DNA of 50,707 nucleotides. Source: Pseudomonadota bacterium. Its GTDB lineage: Bacteria; Desulfobacterota; Desulfovibrionia; Desulfovibrionales; Desulfovibrionaceae. The position numbers were made by a program, and so were the translations under genes. The notes beneath the pieces are model-generated. The model was not told the DNA's origin. It made no database searches and saw only the letters and a program-made list of their open reading frames with translations. Positions 12,605 to 21,807 of the stretch are shown here, piece after piece. Positions within the stretch are counted from its first letter, which is position 1. Each line of letters starts with the position of its first letter. The stretch lies in contig JAHIUW010000010.1 in assembly GCA_018816865.1 (NCBI GenBank), positions 1 through 50,707 on the forward strand. Reading direction: 5' to 3'.

Positions 12605-13909
12605 CTACTGGATGTACGCGGGCAGGAACAGGACCAACTGCGGGAAGAGCATCAACAGGGCGATGCACACCAGGTAGGCGACCATGAAGTAGCTGATGCC
12701 CTTGAATATCTTGTGGATGGGGGTGCCCGGGGCCATGCTGGAGACGATGAATGCGGTCACGCCCACGGGCGGGGTCACCGCGCCCATGGTGGTCACGATG
12801 GTCACCAGCACGGCGAACCAGACGGGGTCGTAGCCCATGGCCTCGGCCACGGGGAAGAAGATGGGGATGGTGATCAGCAAGAGGGCCAGGGCGTCCATGA
12901 TGGCTCCGCCGATGATGTAGATCAGGCAGATGACCAGGATGACCACAAAGTTCGGGATGTCCAGCCCGGAGACCCAGTCCGCCATCTCAAAGGGCAGCCG
13001 CGTCACGGCCAAAAAGCGGCCGAAGAGCACCGCGCCCGCCACGATCATGAAGATCATGCAGGCCGTGCGTAGGGTGTCGCTCACGGCCAGGGTGAAGCGC
13101 TTCCAGGTCAGCTGTCTGGAGATCAGACTGATGACCAGGGCGATGGCCGAACCGGCGGCGCCGGCCTCGCTGGGGGTGAACAGGCCCGCGAAAAGTCCGC
13201 CCATGACCAGTCCGAAGAGCAGCAGCATCTCGATGGACCCGGGCAGGGATCTGAATTTCTCGGTCCAGGTGGTCCTTGGTCCGGCCGGTGCCCATTCCGG
13301 ATGGCGGCGGCAGATGACATGCACCGTGAGCAGGAACAGGGACATCAGAAGCAGGCCCGGGATGACGCTGGCCCAGAACAGCTTGGCGATGGATTGCCCG
13401 GTTTGCAGGCCGATGATGATCAGCACCACGGATGGCGGGATGACCACGCCCAGCGTCGCGCCCACGGCCACGGAACCGGTGGAGAGCACGTCGTTGTAGT
13501 TGTATTTCTTCATCTCGGGCAGGGCCACGGTGCTCATGGTGGCCGCCGTGGCGGTGTTGGAGCCGGAGATGGCCGAAAATCCGGCGCAGGCCAGGATGGT
13601 GGACATGGCCAACCCGCCCCGGACCTGTCCGGTCCAGGTGTAGGCCGCCTTGTACAGGCGCTTGTTGACCCCGCATTGGAAGCAGATCTGACCCATGAAG
13701 ATGAATAGCGGGATCACCGTCAACCCATAGGACGAGAAGACCTGCCACAGTTCCGTGCCCAGCATGCCCAAGGCGGCCTTGGTGTTGATCACGTAGCCGA
13801 AACCCAGAAATCCCACCATGCCCATGGCGAAGCCCACGGGCATGCGCAGCAGAAACAGAATGGCCAGCAGGGCCAGGATGCCCAGGATGCCCACGGTCAT
13901 CAGGCTCAT
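12605..13909 (-). CDS. dctM: TRAP transporter large membrane subunit (DctM)
   Basis: A 434-residue polytopic membrane protein of the DctM family with about 12 hydrophobic segments from ILGILALLAILFLLRMPVGF to the C-terminal ALLMLFPQLVLFLPAYI. It forms the transport pore of a sodium-driven TRAP importer for organic acids. Family blocks RMPVGFAMG and GSNTATAATMSTVALPEM are present, as is the re-entrant-type PPSVVLIIIG. The start ATG shares one base with the dctQ stop (TGATG), so the two subunits are translationally coupled. Substrate cannot be deduced. It is the last gene of the dctPQM set. Confidence 0.95.
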   Translation of the reverse strand: MSLMTVGILGILALLAILFLLRMPVGFAMGMVGFLGFGYVINTKAALGMLGTELWQVFSSYGLTVIPLFIFMGQICFQCGVNKRLYKAAYTWTGQVRGGLAMSTILACAGFSAISGSNTATAATMSTVALPEMKKYNYNDVLSTGSVAVGATLGVVIPPSVVLIIIGLQTGQSIAKLFWASVIPGLLLMSLFLLTVHVICRRHPEWAPAGPRTTWTEKFRSLPGSIEMLLLFGLVMGGLFAGLFTPSEAGAAGSAIALVISLISRQLTWKRFTLAVSDTLRTACMIFMIVAGAVLFGRFLAVTRLPFEMADWVSGLDIPNFVVILVICLIYIIGGAIMDALALLLITIPIFFPVAEAMGYDPVWFAVLVTIVTTMGAVTPPVGVTAFIVSSMAPGTPIHKIFKGISYFMVAYLVCIALLMLFPQLVLFLPAYIQ

Positions 13910-14421
13910 CAGCTTTCCTTCCAGTCGGCCAGGGATTTCAGGCTGTCGGTAAAGAGATTCAGGGCCAGCACCCCGCTGCCGAAGGCCACGGCATAGACAA
14001 AGCCGTGGAAGGGGATGGTCATGTCCTGGGACAATTCCCCGTATTCGATGAGTGAGGACCCGTAGGCGCTGGTCTTCCAGGCGATGAGGCCGAAGAAGGC
14101 GGCGCAGGCCAGATTGGTGAAGGCGTCGATATAGCGGTCCACAATCGGGGGGAACTTTCCGGCGAGCATGGTCAGGGCGATGTGCCCTTTTCTCATCTGC
14201 GTGGCGGCCAGGGCAAAGGCGCTGACAATGGCCCCGAGAAAGCCCATCAGTTCATAGGTGCCCTGGATGGGGGCGCCCATGGCCCCGCGCATGAACATGT
14301 TGGAGCAGGCCAGGATCATCATCGCCGTGAGCATCACCCCGCCAATGATGAGCAGGAGTCTGGAGAGGACCCGGCCCAGCGTGTCGAGAACATGGATCGT
14401 TGCGAGTAAGGACGTGTTCAT
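13909..14421 (-). CDS. dctQ: TRAP transporter small membrane subunit (DctQ)
   Basis: A 170-residue DctQ-type subunit with four transmembrane helices (LLLIIGGVMLTAMMILACSNMF, LMGFLGAIVSAFALAATQM, LACAAFFGLIAWK, FVYAVAFGSGVLALNLF). It joins DctM to form the membrane part of the importer. The start MNTSLLATIH at 14421 has AAGG just upstream; the alternative start 18 codons earlier lies inside a hairpin and would be structured, so it is rejected. It overlaps dctM by one base and follows dctP after an intercistronic hairpin, which suggests lower expression than the binding protein. Confidence 0.93.
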   Translation of the reverse strand: MNTSLLATIHVLDTLGRVLSRLLLIIGGVMLTAMMILACSNMFMRGAMGAPIQGTYELMGFLGAIVSAFALAATQMRKGHIALTMLAGKFPPIVDRYIDAFTNLACAAFFGLIAWKTSAYGSSLIEYGELSQDMTIPFHGFVYAVAFGSGVLALNLFTDSLKSLADWKES

Positions 14422-14440
14422 GGGAGCCTTGGCTGGATGG

Positions 14441-14476
14441 AAAAACGTGCCGGAGGACTTGGCGTCCTCCGGCACG
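14441..14476 (-). terminator. Intra-operon terminator-like hairpin between dctP and dctQ
   Basis: On the minus strand a 13-bp perfect stem (CGTGCCGGAGGAC with GTCCTCCGGCACG, 5-nt loop) is followed at once by TTTTT. It starts 25 nt after the dctP stop and ends 20 nt before the dctQ start. It should terminate part of the transcripts, giving more binding protein than membrane subunits, and may protect the dctP mRNA end. Confidence 0.75.
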
Positions 14477-14500
14477 ATGGAATCGTTGTCTGACTTCAGC

Positions 14501-15547
14501 CTAGTTGTCGTACTTGGCTTGCAGGGCCAGGGCCTCGGCCAGGACCTCGTCGGCTGGGATGCCCTTGTCCATGGCCTTCTGCTTCCAGTCGTCGATCATC
14601 ACGGTCAGCTTCTGACGGGCCAGGGCGGCCTCGGAAGCGGGCAGCTCGGCGACTTCGATGCCGTATTTCTGCTTGGACCATTCCAGGGACTCGCGCACAT
14701 GGGCGTCCAGGTACTGTCCCGTCCATTCGGCCTGTTCGCGGCCCAGACCATCCAAGACCTCGCGCACATCGGCGGGCAGGGCATTGTAGCTGTCCAGATT
14801 CATGATCACCGCAAAGGGGTAGACCATGAAATTGGTCACGGTCTGGTACTTGAGGTGCTCGGCGAAGTTGAAGTCCTTCAACATGTCGAAGGAGGAGAAG
14901 ATGCCCTTGATCAGGCCCTTTTGCAGGGCCTCGGGACACTCGGACGCGGGCATGGACACCGGGGTCGCCCCCAGCAGTTCAAGGGCCCTGGAGGCTCCGC
15001 CCGAGGCGCGGATTTCCAGACCGCTTAAGTCGGCCAGGGATTGAATGGGCAGCTTGCACATGAAGTTCGAGGGCGCTGAGCTGAACATGGTCAGCACTTT
15101 GACCCGCTCGAATTCCTTGGGCCGGCGCTTGGCGTACAGCTCCCACAGGGCGATGCTGGCCGAGGTGGCGCTGCGAAAGCCCAGGGGTTGTTCGAAGACG
15201 CTCATCATGGGGAATACCCCGGGCTGGTAGGCCATGCTGATGCAGCCGATGTCCGCCTGGCCTTCGATGACGCCGCTCCACATGTTCTTGGCACCCAGCA
15301 GGGTGGAACCGGGATAGGTCTGGATCTGCACCTTGCCCGCGGTGCGGGTGCTCACTTCCTGGGCCCAGCGTTCCATCTGGATGCAGGGGAAGGTGGGCGC
15401 GGGCGGGAAGTTGGCGTAGGACAGGCTGACCTCGGCCGCCACGACGGGTATCGGTCCCCAGGAGACGATGGTGGTCAAGACGATGGCACTGAACAGCAGG
15501 ATCAGTGTCCTGGTGGGGCCCATGGTGGGGATGGTCTTGACCTGCAT
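14501..15547 (-). CDS. dctP: TRAP transporter periplasmic binding protein (DctP)
   Basis: A 348-residue exported substrate-binding protein. A basic N-terminus, a hydrophobic core (LILLFSAIVLTTIVSW) and a likely cleavage after VVAA form the signal peptide. The mature protein has the DctP fold blocks: FPCIQMERWAQEVSTRTAGKV, STLLGAKNMWSGVIEGQADIG, and GLEIRASGGASRALELLGA, whose arginine (EIRA) is the usual salt bridge to the substrate carboxylate. It delivers an unknown organic acid to DctQM. AGGAG nine bases upstream supports the start. The gene lies 40 nt after an exported VCBS protein gene in the same direction. Confidence 0.94.
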   Translation of the reverse strand: MQVKTIPTMGPTRTLILLFSAIVLTTIVSWGPIPVVAAEVSLSYANFPPAPTFPCIQMERWAQEVSTRTAGKVQIQTYPGSTLLGAKNMWSGVIEGQADIGCISMAYQPGVFPMMSVFEQPLGFRSATSASIALWELYAKRRPKEFERVKVLTMFSSAPSNFMCKLPIQSLADLSGLEIRASGGASRALELLGATPVSMPASECPEALQKGLIKGIFSSFDMLKDFNFAEHLKYQTVTNFMVYPFAVIMNLDSYNALPADVREVLDGLGREQAEWTGQYLDAHVRESLEWSKQKYGIEVAELPASEAALARQKLTVMIDDWKQKAMDKGIPADEVLAEALALQAKYDN

Positions 15548-15587
15548 CTCGTGTCTCCTGGTTGAATGGTCTTTCGGTTGCGAAGGA

Positions 15588-17228
15588 CTACTGGGCGTCC
15601 CTGTCGACGTTGCCCTGGGTCTTGCTTATGTCCAGCGGATAGGCCGTGACCGTGGTCTTGCGGGCCTTGATGCCTGCGGCGCCGGGGTGCGTATTCAGGC
15701 AGACATAGAGGTCCTGCACGCCGTCATTGTCGATGTCGGCCAGGCCGTAGTCGGTCACGCTGCCCTTGATGCGCCGGGTCTTCCAGGCCAGGGATACGCC
15801 CACGCCATCCCAGAACAGGGAGTGGATCTCGCCGTTGGGGAAAAAGCGGTAGCTCTGCACGAACTGGGCAGCGGTGGAGATGTCCTTGTTGACCAGGATC
15901 TCATTCACGCCGTTGCCGTCCAGGTCGCAGATGATCATGCGCAGCGGGATATAGTAGTAGTTGATGTACTGGTCTTTGTAGGTGTTGAAGGCCTTGATGG
16001 TATCGGGGATCTCGAAGCCGACGGCCGAACCAGCGAACTGGTCGAAGGTCGTGGCCTGGAGGTCGAAGCGCGGGGTGTAGACCTCGATGCGGTCATCGGT
16101 GTTGACCTGCAAGACCTTGTACTCGTCGTCCTTGGTGGGCAAGAAGGTGAAGTTGAAGACATTGGAGTCCTCGGGCAGGGGCACGCGGGTGCCCAGGGCG
16201 TATTTGCCGCCGATCTTGGTCACCTGATGCACGTTGCCCACCAGGACGTTGGTCTCGGTGACCTTCTGACCCACCAGGGTGGGCTGGTACAGGGGCGGCA
16301 GGTCGACCACGCGCAGGAACAGCGGGATATGGGCCTCGCTGACCACCAGCTTGCCGGCCTTGAAATTCAGAATATAGGAATCGGCCCTCTCGGCGTAGAA
16401 ACCCGAGATGATGATCTCCTGGTTTCCGTCACGGTCCAGGTCCAGCAGGTCGATGGTCAGCAGCTCGGTGCGGCCTCCGGGGTTGATCTCAGAGAGCTTG
16501 TCGAACTTTCCATCGGCCACGCGGTAGGCGTAGACCGTGTTCTCGGCGATGAAAAACATCTCGTTGACGCCGTCGTTGTCTGGGTCGCCCACGATCATCC
16601 CGCGGGAGACGAAGGGCAGGGACGGGCTGCGCCAGAGGCCGGGGGTCTCGCTGCCGCCCTGGTAGCGGAACTGCGGATTGATGTAGAATTCCTCGGTGGG
16701 GTTGGTCTCGTTGTGGATCAACTCGGGATTCATGCGGTTGGTTTGCTTGGTCTCGACCGTGGCCGTGGCCTCGGGGCGCTTGAAGACCCGGGCGTTGATG
16801 GCCTTGGAGGCCTTCTCCAGGCTGGGGATCAAGCCGCTGATGGTGGTCTGGTCGCTTTCGGGCCAGGTTCCGTCCGGGCCGGTGGTACGCACGTCAACGC
16901 TGCACTGGTCGCCCAGGATGGTCACGCTGCCCCAGACCAGATAGTCGCTGCCCACGGAGGCGCGGGCGGCTTCGGCCAGGGTGTCCGAGGCCGGGGTCTT
17001 GGTCTCGGACAGCTTGTCCTTACCGATGTGTTGGAAATGGTTCTCCCAGGTGAGCCTGGAGATCATCATTTCCTGGATACCCCGGGACAGGTAGGCATAC
17101 TTGTCCGGGCCATTGATGGAAAACGGGACGACGGCGAAGGTTTTGGCGGGCTCCTGGGCCCGGGCGCTCATGGGGATAGCGAGGATGAGTGCCGTGAAAA
17201 CCGCGGCCAGGATGCGGAAACAAGCCAT
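15588..17228 (-). CDS. Exported VCBS/FG-GAP repeat protein
   Basis: A 546-residue secreted protein with a signal peptide (MACFRILAAVFTALILAIPMSARA). The N-terminal domain FAVVPFSINGPDKYAYLSRGIQ resembles the start of TolB/CsgG-like proteins. The rest is a beta-propeller-type FG-GAP/VCBS region with four calcium-binding loops: DPDNDG (215-220), DLDRDG (263), DLDGNG (435) and DIDNDG (498). AAGGAG before the ATG at 17228 fixes the start; an upstream extension is not signal-like. It precedes dctP by only 40 nt in the same direction and probably shares its transcript. Function unknown: calcium-bound surface or periplasmic binding is plausible. It is divergent from the methyltransferase gene. Confidence 0.85.
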   Translation of the reverse strand: MACFRILAAVFTALILAIPMSARAQEPAKTFAVVPFSINGPDKYAYLSRGIQEMMISRLTWENHFQHIGKDKLSETKTPASDTLAEAARASVGSDYLVWGSVTILGDQCSVDVRTTGPDGTWPESDQTTISGLIPSLEKASKAINARVFKRPEATATVETKQTNRMNPELIHNETNPTEEFYINPQFRYQGGSETPGLWRSPSLPFVSRGMIVGDPDNDGVNEMFFIAENTVYAYRVADGKFDKLSEINPGGRTELLTIDLLDLDRDGNQEIIISGFYAERADSYILNFKAGKLVVSEAHIPLFLRVVDLPPLYQPTLVGQKVTETNVLVGNVHQVTKIGGKYALGTRVPLPEDSNVFNFTFLPTKDDEYKVLQVNTDDRIEVYTPRFDLQATTFDQFAGSAVGFEIPDTIKAFNTYKDQYINYYYIPLRMIICDLDGNGVNEILVNKDISTAAQFVQSYRFFPNGEIHSLFWDGVGVSLAWKTRRIKGSVTDYGLADIDNDGVQDLYVCLNTHPGAAGIKARKTTVTAYPLDISKTQGNVDRDAQ

Positions 17229-17507
17229 GTATGCAGCTCCTTGTCGATGGATTGATGGACGTACATCCAATTCATAATCCAAGGCGTTTGTGAAAAGATA
17301 TGTCCTAAGTGTAAAATAATGTGCAGTCCCGGAGTCTCTCCGGCTCATTCCATTAAAATGGAAGCCCCTGTGTAGCACCTTCTGCGCCGGGACGCAAAAT
17401 AATCCTGAGCAGGACGATCAGGGGTAAAATCGTTGTGCTCCGTGGCATTCGAGGCTACCTTCAGCCCTGGCCAGAGACCATCGGCCAGGAGGACGAGCCG
17501 AGGAGCC

Positions 17508-18785
17508 ATGAACGAATCTTCAGCATCACAAGGACGGACCTTCCGGCTGGCCTGCGCCCCGGAAGAGGTCGCGCTGGCCGATGAGCTGCTGGCGGCCCAG
17601 GGTTACACCTGGGTCCCCGAGCCGTTTTCTGCGTTGGCCCGGCGGGTGGTCCACGAGCCGGCTCCTTTGGGGTCAAGCCTGGCTGCCACCTTTGGCCTGA
17701 TCTACATCCAGGACAAGTCGTCCATGCTCCCGCCGCTGGTGCTGGGACCGACCCCCGGCCAGCCCGTGCTGGACATCTGCGCCAGCCCCGGAGGCAAGAC
17801 CAGTCTGTTGGCCCTGCTGGTGGGGCGCGATGGCTTCGTACTGGGCAACGAGCCCAATCGTTCCCGTCTGGAAACCCTGCGTCGCAACCTGCACCGCATG
17901 AACGCCGTTTCCAGCGCCACCTGCTGCGAATCAGGCGAACAACTGCCCCTGGTGGAGAATTCCTGGCCCGCCATCCTGCTGGACCCTCCCTGCTCCGGCT
18001 GGGGCACCGTGGACAAGAACCCCGGCGTGATGACCATCTGGCGCGAGGAGAAGACCGAGCCCCTGATCCGTCTGCAGCGCGAGCTGTTGACCCATGCCTC
18101 CCGTCTGCTGGCTCCGGGTGGTGCGTTGATGTATTCCACCTGCACCACCAATCCCAAAGAGAACGAGGAGCAGGCCCGTTTCGCCCTGGATGAACTGGGG
18201 CTTGTGCTCGATCCCATCACGCCGCCCGCGGGTTTTTCGGCCGACCCCACCAGTATTTCCGGCACCGAGGGTGTGTTTCGTGTGGATGGCCGGGCCTCGG
18301 ACAGTCAGGGCTTTTTTCTGGCGCGCTTCAAGAAGCCCGGCAACCCCGATGACGCCGTGCGCCCCGAGACAGCCGGTCTGCCGGGGCGCCCCCTGTCCCC
18401 GGCGGAGCGGACGGCCTGCACCGAGGCCGGGGCCAACACCGACGCCCTGCCCCCGGGCGAGATGATGCGCTTCAAGGACAATGTCTTTTTCGTGCACGAG
18501 CACGCCCGGGCACTGTTGCCCGGGGACCTGCGCTGGCAGGGCTACCTGCTTGGCCGGTTTACGGGCCCGCAGTTCAGGCCCCACCCGAGGGTGCGGAACC
18601 TGTTGCCCGCACACGATCGGGCCCCGGTCCTGGACACCGCCGAGGTGGCCGAGATCGAGCGTCTGCTCACGGGCCAGAGCCTGCCCGCCCCGGGCAAGGG
18701 CAAGTTCGCCGTGCTCAGCTTCCAGGGCCGCGCCTTGGCCCGTTTGACGATCAAGGGCAGTCGCGTGCTTTGGTCCGACAAATAA
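17508..18785 (+). CDS. RsmB/RsmF-type RNA m5C methyltransferase
   Basis: A 425-residue SAM-dependent cytosine-5 methyltransferase of the NOP2/RsmB/RsmF group. The SAM-binding loop is DICASPGGKT (89-98). The two catalytic cysteines are in LLDPPCSGWGT (Cys162) and MYSTCTTNPKENEEQ (Cys212). A C-terminal domain of about 130 residues (AHDRAPVLDTAEVAEIERLL and KGKFAVLSFQGRALARL) fits the RsmF-type RNA-binding tail. The target is probably 16S rRNA. The ATG at 17508 follows AGGAG closely; a GTG 25 codons upstream is less likely. The stop codon directly touches a long inverted repeat at 18786. Confidence 0.9.
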   Translation: MNESSASQGRTFRLACAPEEVALADELLAAQGYTWVPEPFSALARRVVHEPAPLGSSLAATFGLIYIQDKSSMLPPLVLGPTPGQPVLDICASPGGKTSLLALLVGRDGFVLGNEPNRSRLETLRRNLHRMNAVSSATCCESGEQLPLVENSWPAILLDPPCSGWGTVDKNPGVMTIWREEKTEPLIRLQRELLTHASRLLAPGGALMYSTCTTNPKENEEQARFALDELGLVLDPITPPAGFSADPTSISGTEGVFRVDGRASDSQGFFLARFKKPGNPDDAVRPETAGLPGRPLSPAERTACTEAGANTDALPPGEMMRFKDNVFFVHEHARALLPGDLRWQGYLLGRFTGPQFRPHPRVRNLLPAHDRAPVLDTAEVAEIERLLTGQSLPAPGKGKFAVLSFQGRALARLTIKGSRVLWSDK

Positions 18786-18963
18786 CAGGCTGCTGAAAAG
18801 CGCACACTTGCTGCGTTGCTGCGATCAATTCACCCCTCACGTACGGAGAGAGTACAGCTCTGCTCTCTGTATCCGTAAGACTCGAAGACTTGTCTAACGG
18901 CAAACAGGTCGCCGGGATTGAATTGATCGCGCGCCTTGCCTTTGTACCCTTTTGAGCAGCCTG
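18786..18963. repeat. Long inverted repeat (gene-end family) with GCGTTGCTGC arm
   Basis: It starts at the base after the methyltransferase stop. The left arm CAGGCTGCTGAAAAG..TGCGTTGCTGCGATCAATTC pairs with the right arm GAATTGATCGCGCGCCTTGC..CTTTTGAGCAGCCTG. The loop holds GTACGGAGAGAGTAC and CTCTGCTCTCTG. It may act as a 3'-end stem. Confidence 0.85.
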
Positions 18964-19262
18964 CACTCTGACTTTCGATTCGTTTCTTGCGCCTTGCATC
19001 CGACCCTTTTTGAAAAACCTGCCGGAAGACCATCCATTATTGCCGTCAGCGCCGCTCAGCTCTCATCATCCGTTAGGCTCACCCTTCGCCAGCGGCTGAT
19101 GGGTACCATCGTACCCTTTTGAGCCGCCTGCACTCTGACGTTCGATCCGTTTCTTGCGCCTGGCATCTGACTATTCTGGAACGGCCTGCCGCGTGACGAC
19201 CTTGATTGGTTTCGTGCCTTGCCTCTGGCTCTTTTTGAGCAGCCAGCATTTGACGATTGATG
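18944..19262. repeat. Decayed direct repeats of the inverted-repeat arm
   Basis: A 61-bp unit GTACCCTTTTGAGCAGCC..TGCATCCGAC at 18944-19004 recurs at 19111-19171 with only a few differences, and a third weaker part (CTTTTTGAGCAGCCAGC) lies at 19229-19245. No gene fits here. Serial duplication and decay of the right arm of the inverted repeat explains the array. Confidence 0.75.
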
Positions 19263-19341
19263 AACAACCTGCACGTTGATTCTTCACAACAAGCAACGCA
19301 AATGACCTCTCCGCCCTTGTGGCGTAGGGCTTGCGGCCCAC

Positions 19342-19373
19342 AAAAAAGCCCCCGCTTACGCGGGGGCTTTTTG
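19342..19373. terminator. Bidirectional terminator before the DEAD-box helicase end
   Basis: AAAAAAGCCCCCGC / GCGGGGGCTTTTT with a TTAC loop, an A-run on the left and a T-run on the right. It lies two bases beyond the helicase stop codon (19375-19377, minus) and can serve that gene as well as transcripts from the left. Confidence 0.9.
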
Positions 19374-19374
19374 T

Positions 19375-21807
19375 TTATCGATTGCCGAAGTTCTCGCTGT
19401 CGGGCGGAGCGGAGTTGCCGCCGCCTTCGCCACCCTGGCCATTTTCACCACCACCCTCGGAGGGTTTCGGACCGCTACGCCTGGGGCGGCGTCTGCGGCG
19501 GCGTTTGGGCTTGGTGGCCTCGCCATCGGGGCCGACCTGGCCGTTGGCGGCGGGCTGTCTCTCGGACGAGGGTTGTCTTTCGGGAGCGGCCTGTTTCTCG
19601 GACGAAGGCTGTCTTTCTGGTCTGTCCTGTCTCGGAGCACCCTCTCTCGGACCGCGTCCTCGGGGAGCGCGGTCTCTGGGGGCGCTTTCGCGAGGCGCAT
19701 CATCCCTGGGCCGTTCGCCGGCCGGGGCGGGTCCCTCCGACCTGTCTCGGGGGGCGTCGTCTCCGGGAGTGCGCTCCCTGGGCTGTTCCTCGGAGCGGGC
19801 GGATCTCTCCGGCCTGCGGCCGCGTCTGCCGTCTCTGTCCTGACCTGAACGCTCGGGGGTCGGACGTGAGGCCGGGGCGGGACGGGGCGGAGCCGGAATG
19901 GGCGGAGAGACGGGGGCGACGTTCAAGGAACCCTGGTAGATGTCGTCCAGGATCATGGCCATCAGCGCCAGGCCGTCCTCGCTTTCACCCAGGGACTTGG
20001 CCAGTCCCACGGTGCGCACCAGGCGTTCGCGCTGTACGTTGTCCAGGGCGCGCAAGCGGCCTTCCAAGAGGGCGGTCATGCGCGCGCCGATGACGCCCTG
20101 GACGTCCTCGTCCGTGGGCAGGTCGCGCCTCTCGAAGTTGATCTTGTAGGTCCTGCCGATGCGTTCCAGAGCGAACTTCTCCATGACGTCCACCAGCGAG
20201 ATGACCTCGCCCGAGGCCCCGGCGCGGCCGGTGCGCCCGGCGCGGTGGATGTAGACCTCGTGGTCTTCGGGGGGCTCGTACAGGAAGACGTGGGACAGGT
20301 CAGGGATGTCGATGCCCCGGGCGGCCACGTCGGTGACCACCAGAAAGCGCAACTTGCCCTGGCGGATGCGATCCAGGACCTGTTCGCGCTTGTTCTGGGC
20401 CAGGTCACCGGACAGTTCGTCGGCGTCGTAGCCGAAACGCTGCAGCACCGCGGTGATGTAGTGCACGTTCTGCTTGGTGTTGCAGAAGATGAAGGCCGAG
20501 GCCGGGTTCTCCATTTCGATGATCCGCACCAGGGCGCGGTCCTTCTCCATGGGCTTGACCTCGTAATAGGAATGCGGGGTCTCGGCGATATGCACGTTGG
20601 AGTGCGACAGGCTGAGCAGCTGGGGTTCGACCATGAAGTCCCCGGCCAGGCGCATCACGTGCGGCGGATAGGTGGCCGAGGTCATGAACATGTTGACCCT
20701 GCCGCTGGGCAGGTAGCGTTGGACCTGCTTCATGTCCTGATAGAAGCCGATGGACAGCATGCGGTCAGCCTCGTCAAAGACCAGAATCTGGATGCCTTCC
20801 AGGGTCAGGGAGCGGCGCAGCAGATGGTCCAGCACGCGGCCCGGGGTGCCCACCACCAGGTGAGCGCCCTCGCGCAGGGCGTCCAGCTGCGGGCCGTAGC
20901 CCGTGCCGCCGTATACGGAAGCAACGCGCATCCCGCTGTCGCCAGCCAGGAGCTGGGCCTCGCGGGCCACCTGCTGTGCAAGTTCACGGGTGGGGACCAG
21001 CACCAGGGCCTGGCATTGGGCCTTGGCGGTGTCCACGCGGTGCATGATGGGCAACAGGAAGGCGCCGGTCTTGCCGCTGCCGGTGCGCGACTGGATCATC
21101 AGGTCGCGCTTGGCCATGAGATAGGGCATGGCCAGGGCCTGCACGGGCATCAGCTTGTCCCAACCGGCCTTGATGCAGGCCTCACGCAGGTTCTCGGGCA
21201 ACTGCTCCAGGGTCATTTCGGATAAGGCGTTGTCGGGGGTCTTCACCGCGTCGGGAGCGGCGGCGGCGAACTTCTGGGTGTAGGAGGCCCGCTCGACCAT
21301 GGGAGCCTCAGCGGCCACGGTCTCTTCGGGTTCTTCCTCGAATTTAAATTCCATTTCCGGTTCGTCGGCTTTGGGCGGGGCGACCACGGGGGGCTTGGGC
21401 CGGGGGGCCGGCTTGGGGCGCGGAGCGGGCCGAGACCGGGGCTTGGGAGCCGTAGTGGGTTCGGGAGTAAACTCGTCCCTGAGGACCGGAGTCTGTTCGG
21501 AAGCCACGCTGGGAGCCTGTTCGGAAGCTTGGGCCTCGGTTTCGGAATGCTCCTCTGTCAGTAGCTGTTCCTCGGTCTTGGGCTTGGACCGGGGCCGTCT
21601 CTTGCGAGGTGGGCGCTTCCTTTTTTCAGGGGCAGAGGCCTGTTCGCCTTGGGAAGGGGTGGTCTCGACGCTGTCCGCAGCCCGCACGGCCTCTTCGGGC
21701 CGGGGCTCCTGCGACTCGCTCTCGGGCCCTTGCTGGGGGCGCGTGGGCTTTTTCGGGGAGCCCGCTTTCTTGGGGCTCAACCCAAAAATACTACCTTTTT
21801 CTGTCAT
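19375..21807 (-). CDS. DEAD-box RNA helicase with long disordered tails
   Basis: An 810-residue ATP-dependent RNA helicase. The core spans about 185-600: Q-motif region, motif I SRTGSGKT, PTRELA, TPGR, motif II DEAD, TSAT, then domain 2 with RGID and HRAGRTGR. The first residue of motif I is Ser rather than the usual Ala. It is flanked by about 180 N-terminal residues of Lys/Pro/Glu-rich low complexity and about 200 C-terminal residues of Arg/Pro/Asp/Glu repeats ending in a basic KPKRRRRRRPRRSG patch and a Gly-rich tail. The tails should bind RNA loosely and could drive condensation. A strong AAGGAGG precedes the ATG. It may act in rRNA biogenesis or mRNA decay at low temperature. Confidence 0.93.
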   Translation of the reverse strand: MTEKGSIFGLSPKKAGSPKKPTRPQQGPESESQEPRPEEAVRAADSVETTPSQGEQASAPEKRKRPPRKRRPRSKPKTEEQLLTEEHSETEAQASEQAPSVASEQTPVLRDEFTPEPTTAPKPRSRPAPRPKPAPRPKPPVVAPPKADEPEMEFKFEEEPEETVAAEAPMVERASYTQKFAAAAPDAVKTPDNALSEMTLEQLPENLREACIKAGWDKLMPVQALAMPYLMAKRDLMIQSRTGSGKTGAFLLPIMHRVDTAKAQCQALVLVPTRELAQQVAREAQLLAGDSGMRVASVYGGTGYGPQLDALREGAHLVVGTPGRVLDHLLRRSLTLEGIQILVFDEADRMLSIGFYQDMKQVQRYLPSGRVNMFMTSATYPPHVMRLAGDFMVEPQLLSLSHSNVHIAETPHSYYEVKPMEKDRALVRIIEMENPASAFIFCNTKQNVHYITAVLQRFGYDADELSGDLAQNKREQVLDRIRQGKLRFLVVTDVAARGIDIPDLSHVFLYEPPEDHEVYIHRAGRTGRAGASGEVISLVDVMEKFALERIGRTYKINFERRDLPTDEDVQGVIGARMTALLEGRLRALDNVQRERLVRTVGLAKSLGESEDGLALMAMILDDIYQGSLNVAPVSPPIPAPPRPAPASRPTPERSGQDRDGRRGRRPERSARSEEQPRERTPGDDAPRDRSEGPAPAGERPRDDAPRESAPRDRAPRGRGPREGAPRQDRPERQPSSEKQAAPERQPSSERQPAANGQVGPDGEATKPKRRRRRRPRRSGPKPSEGGGENGQGGEGGGNSAPPDSENFGNR

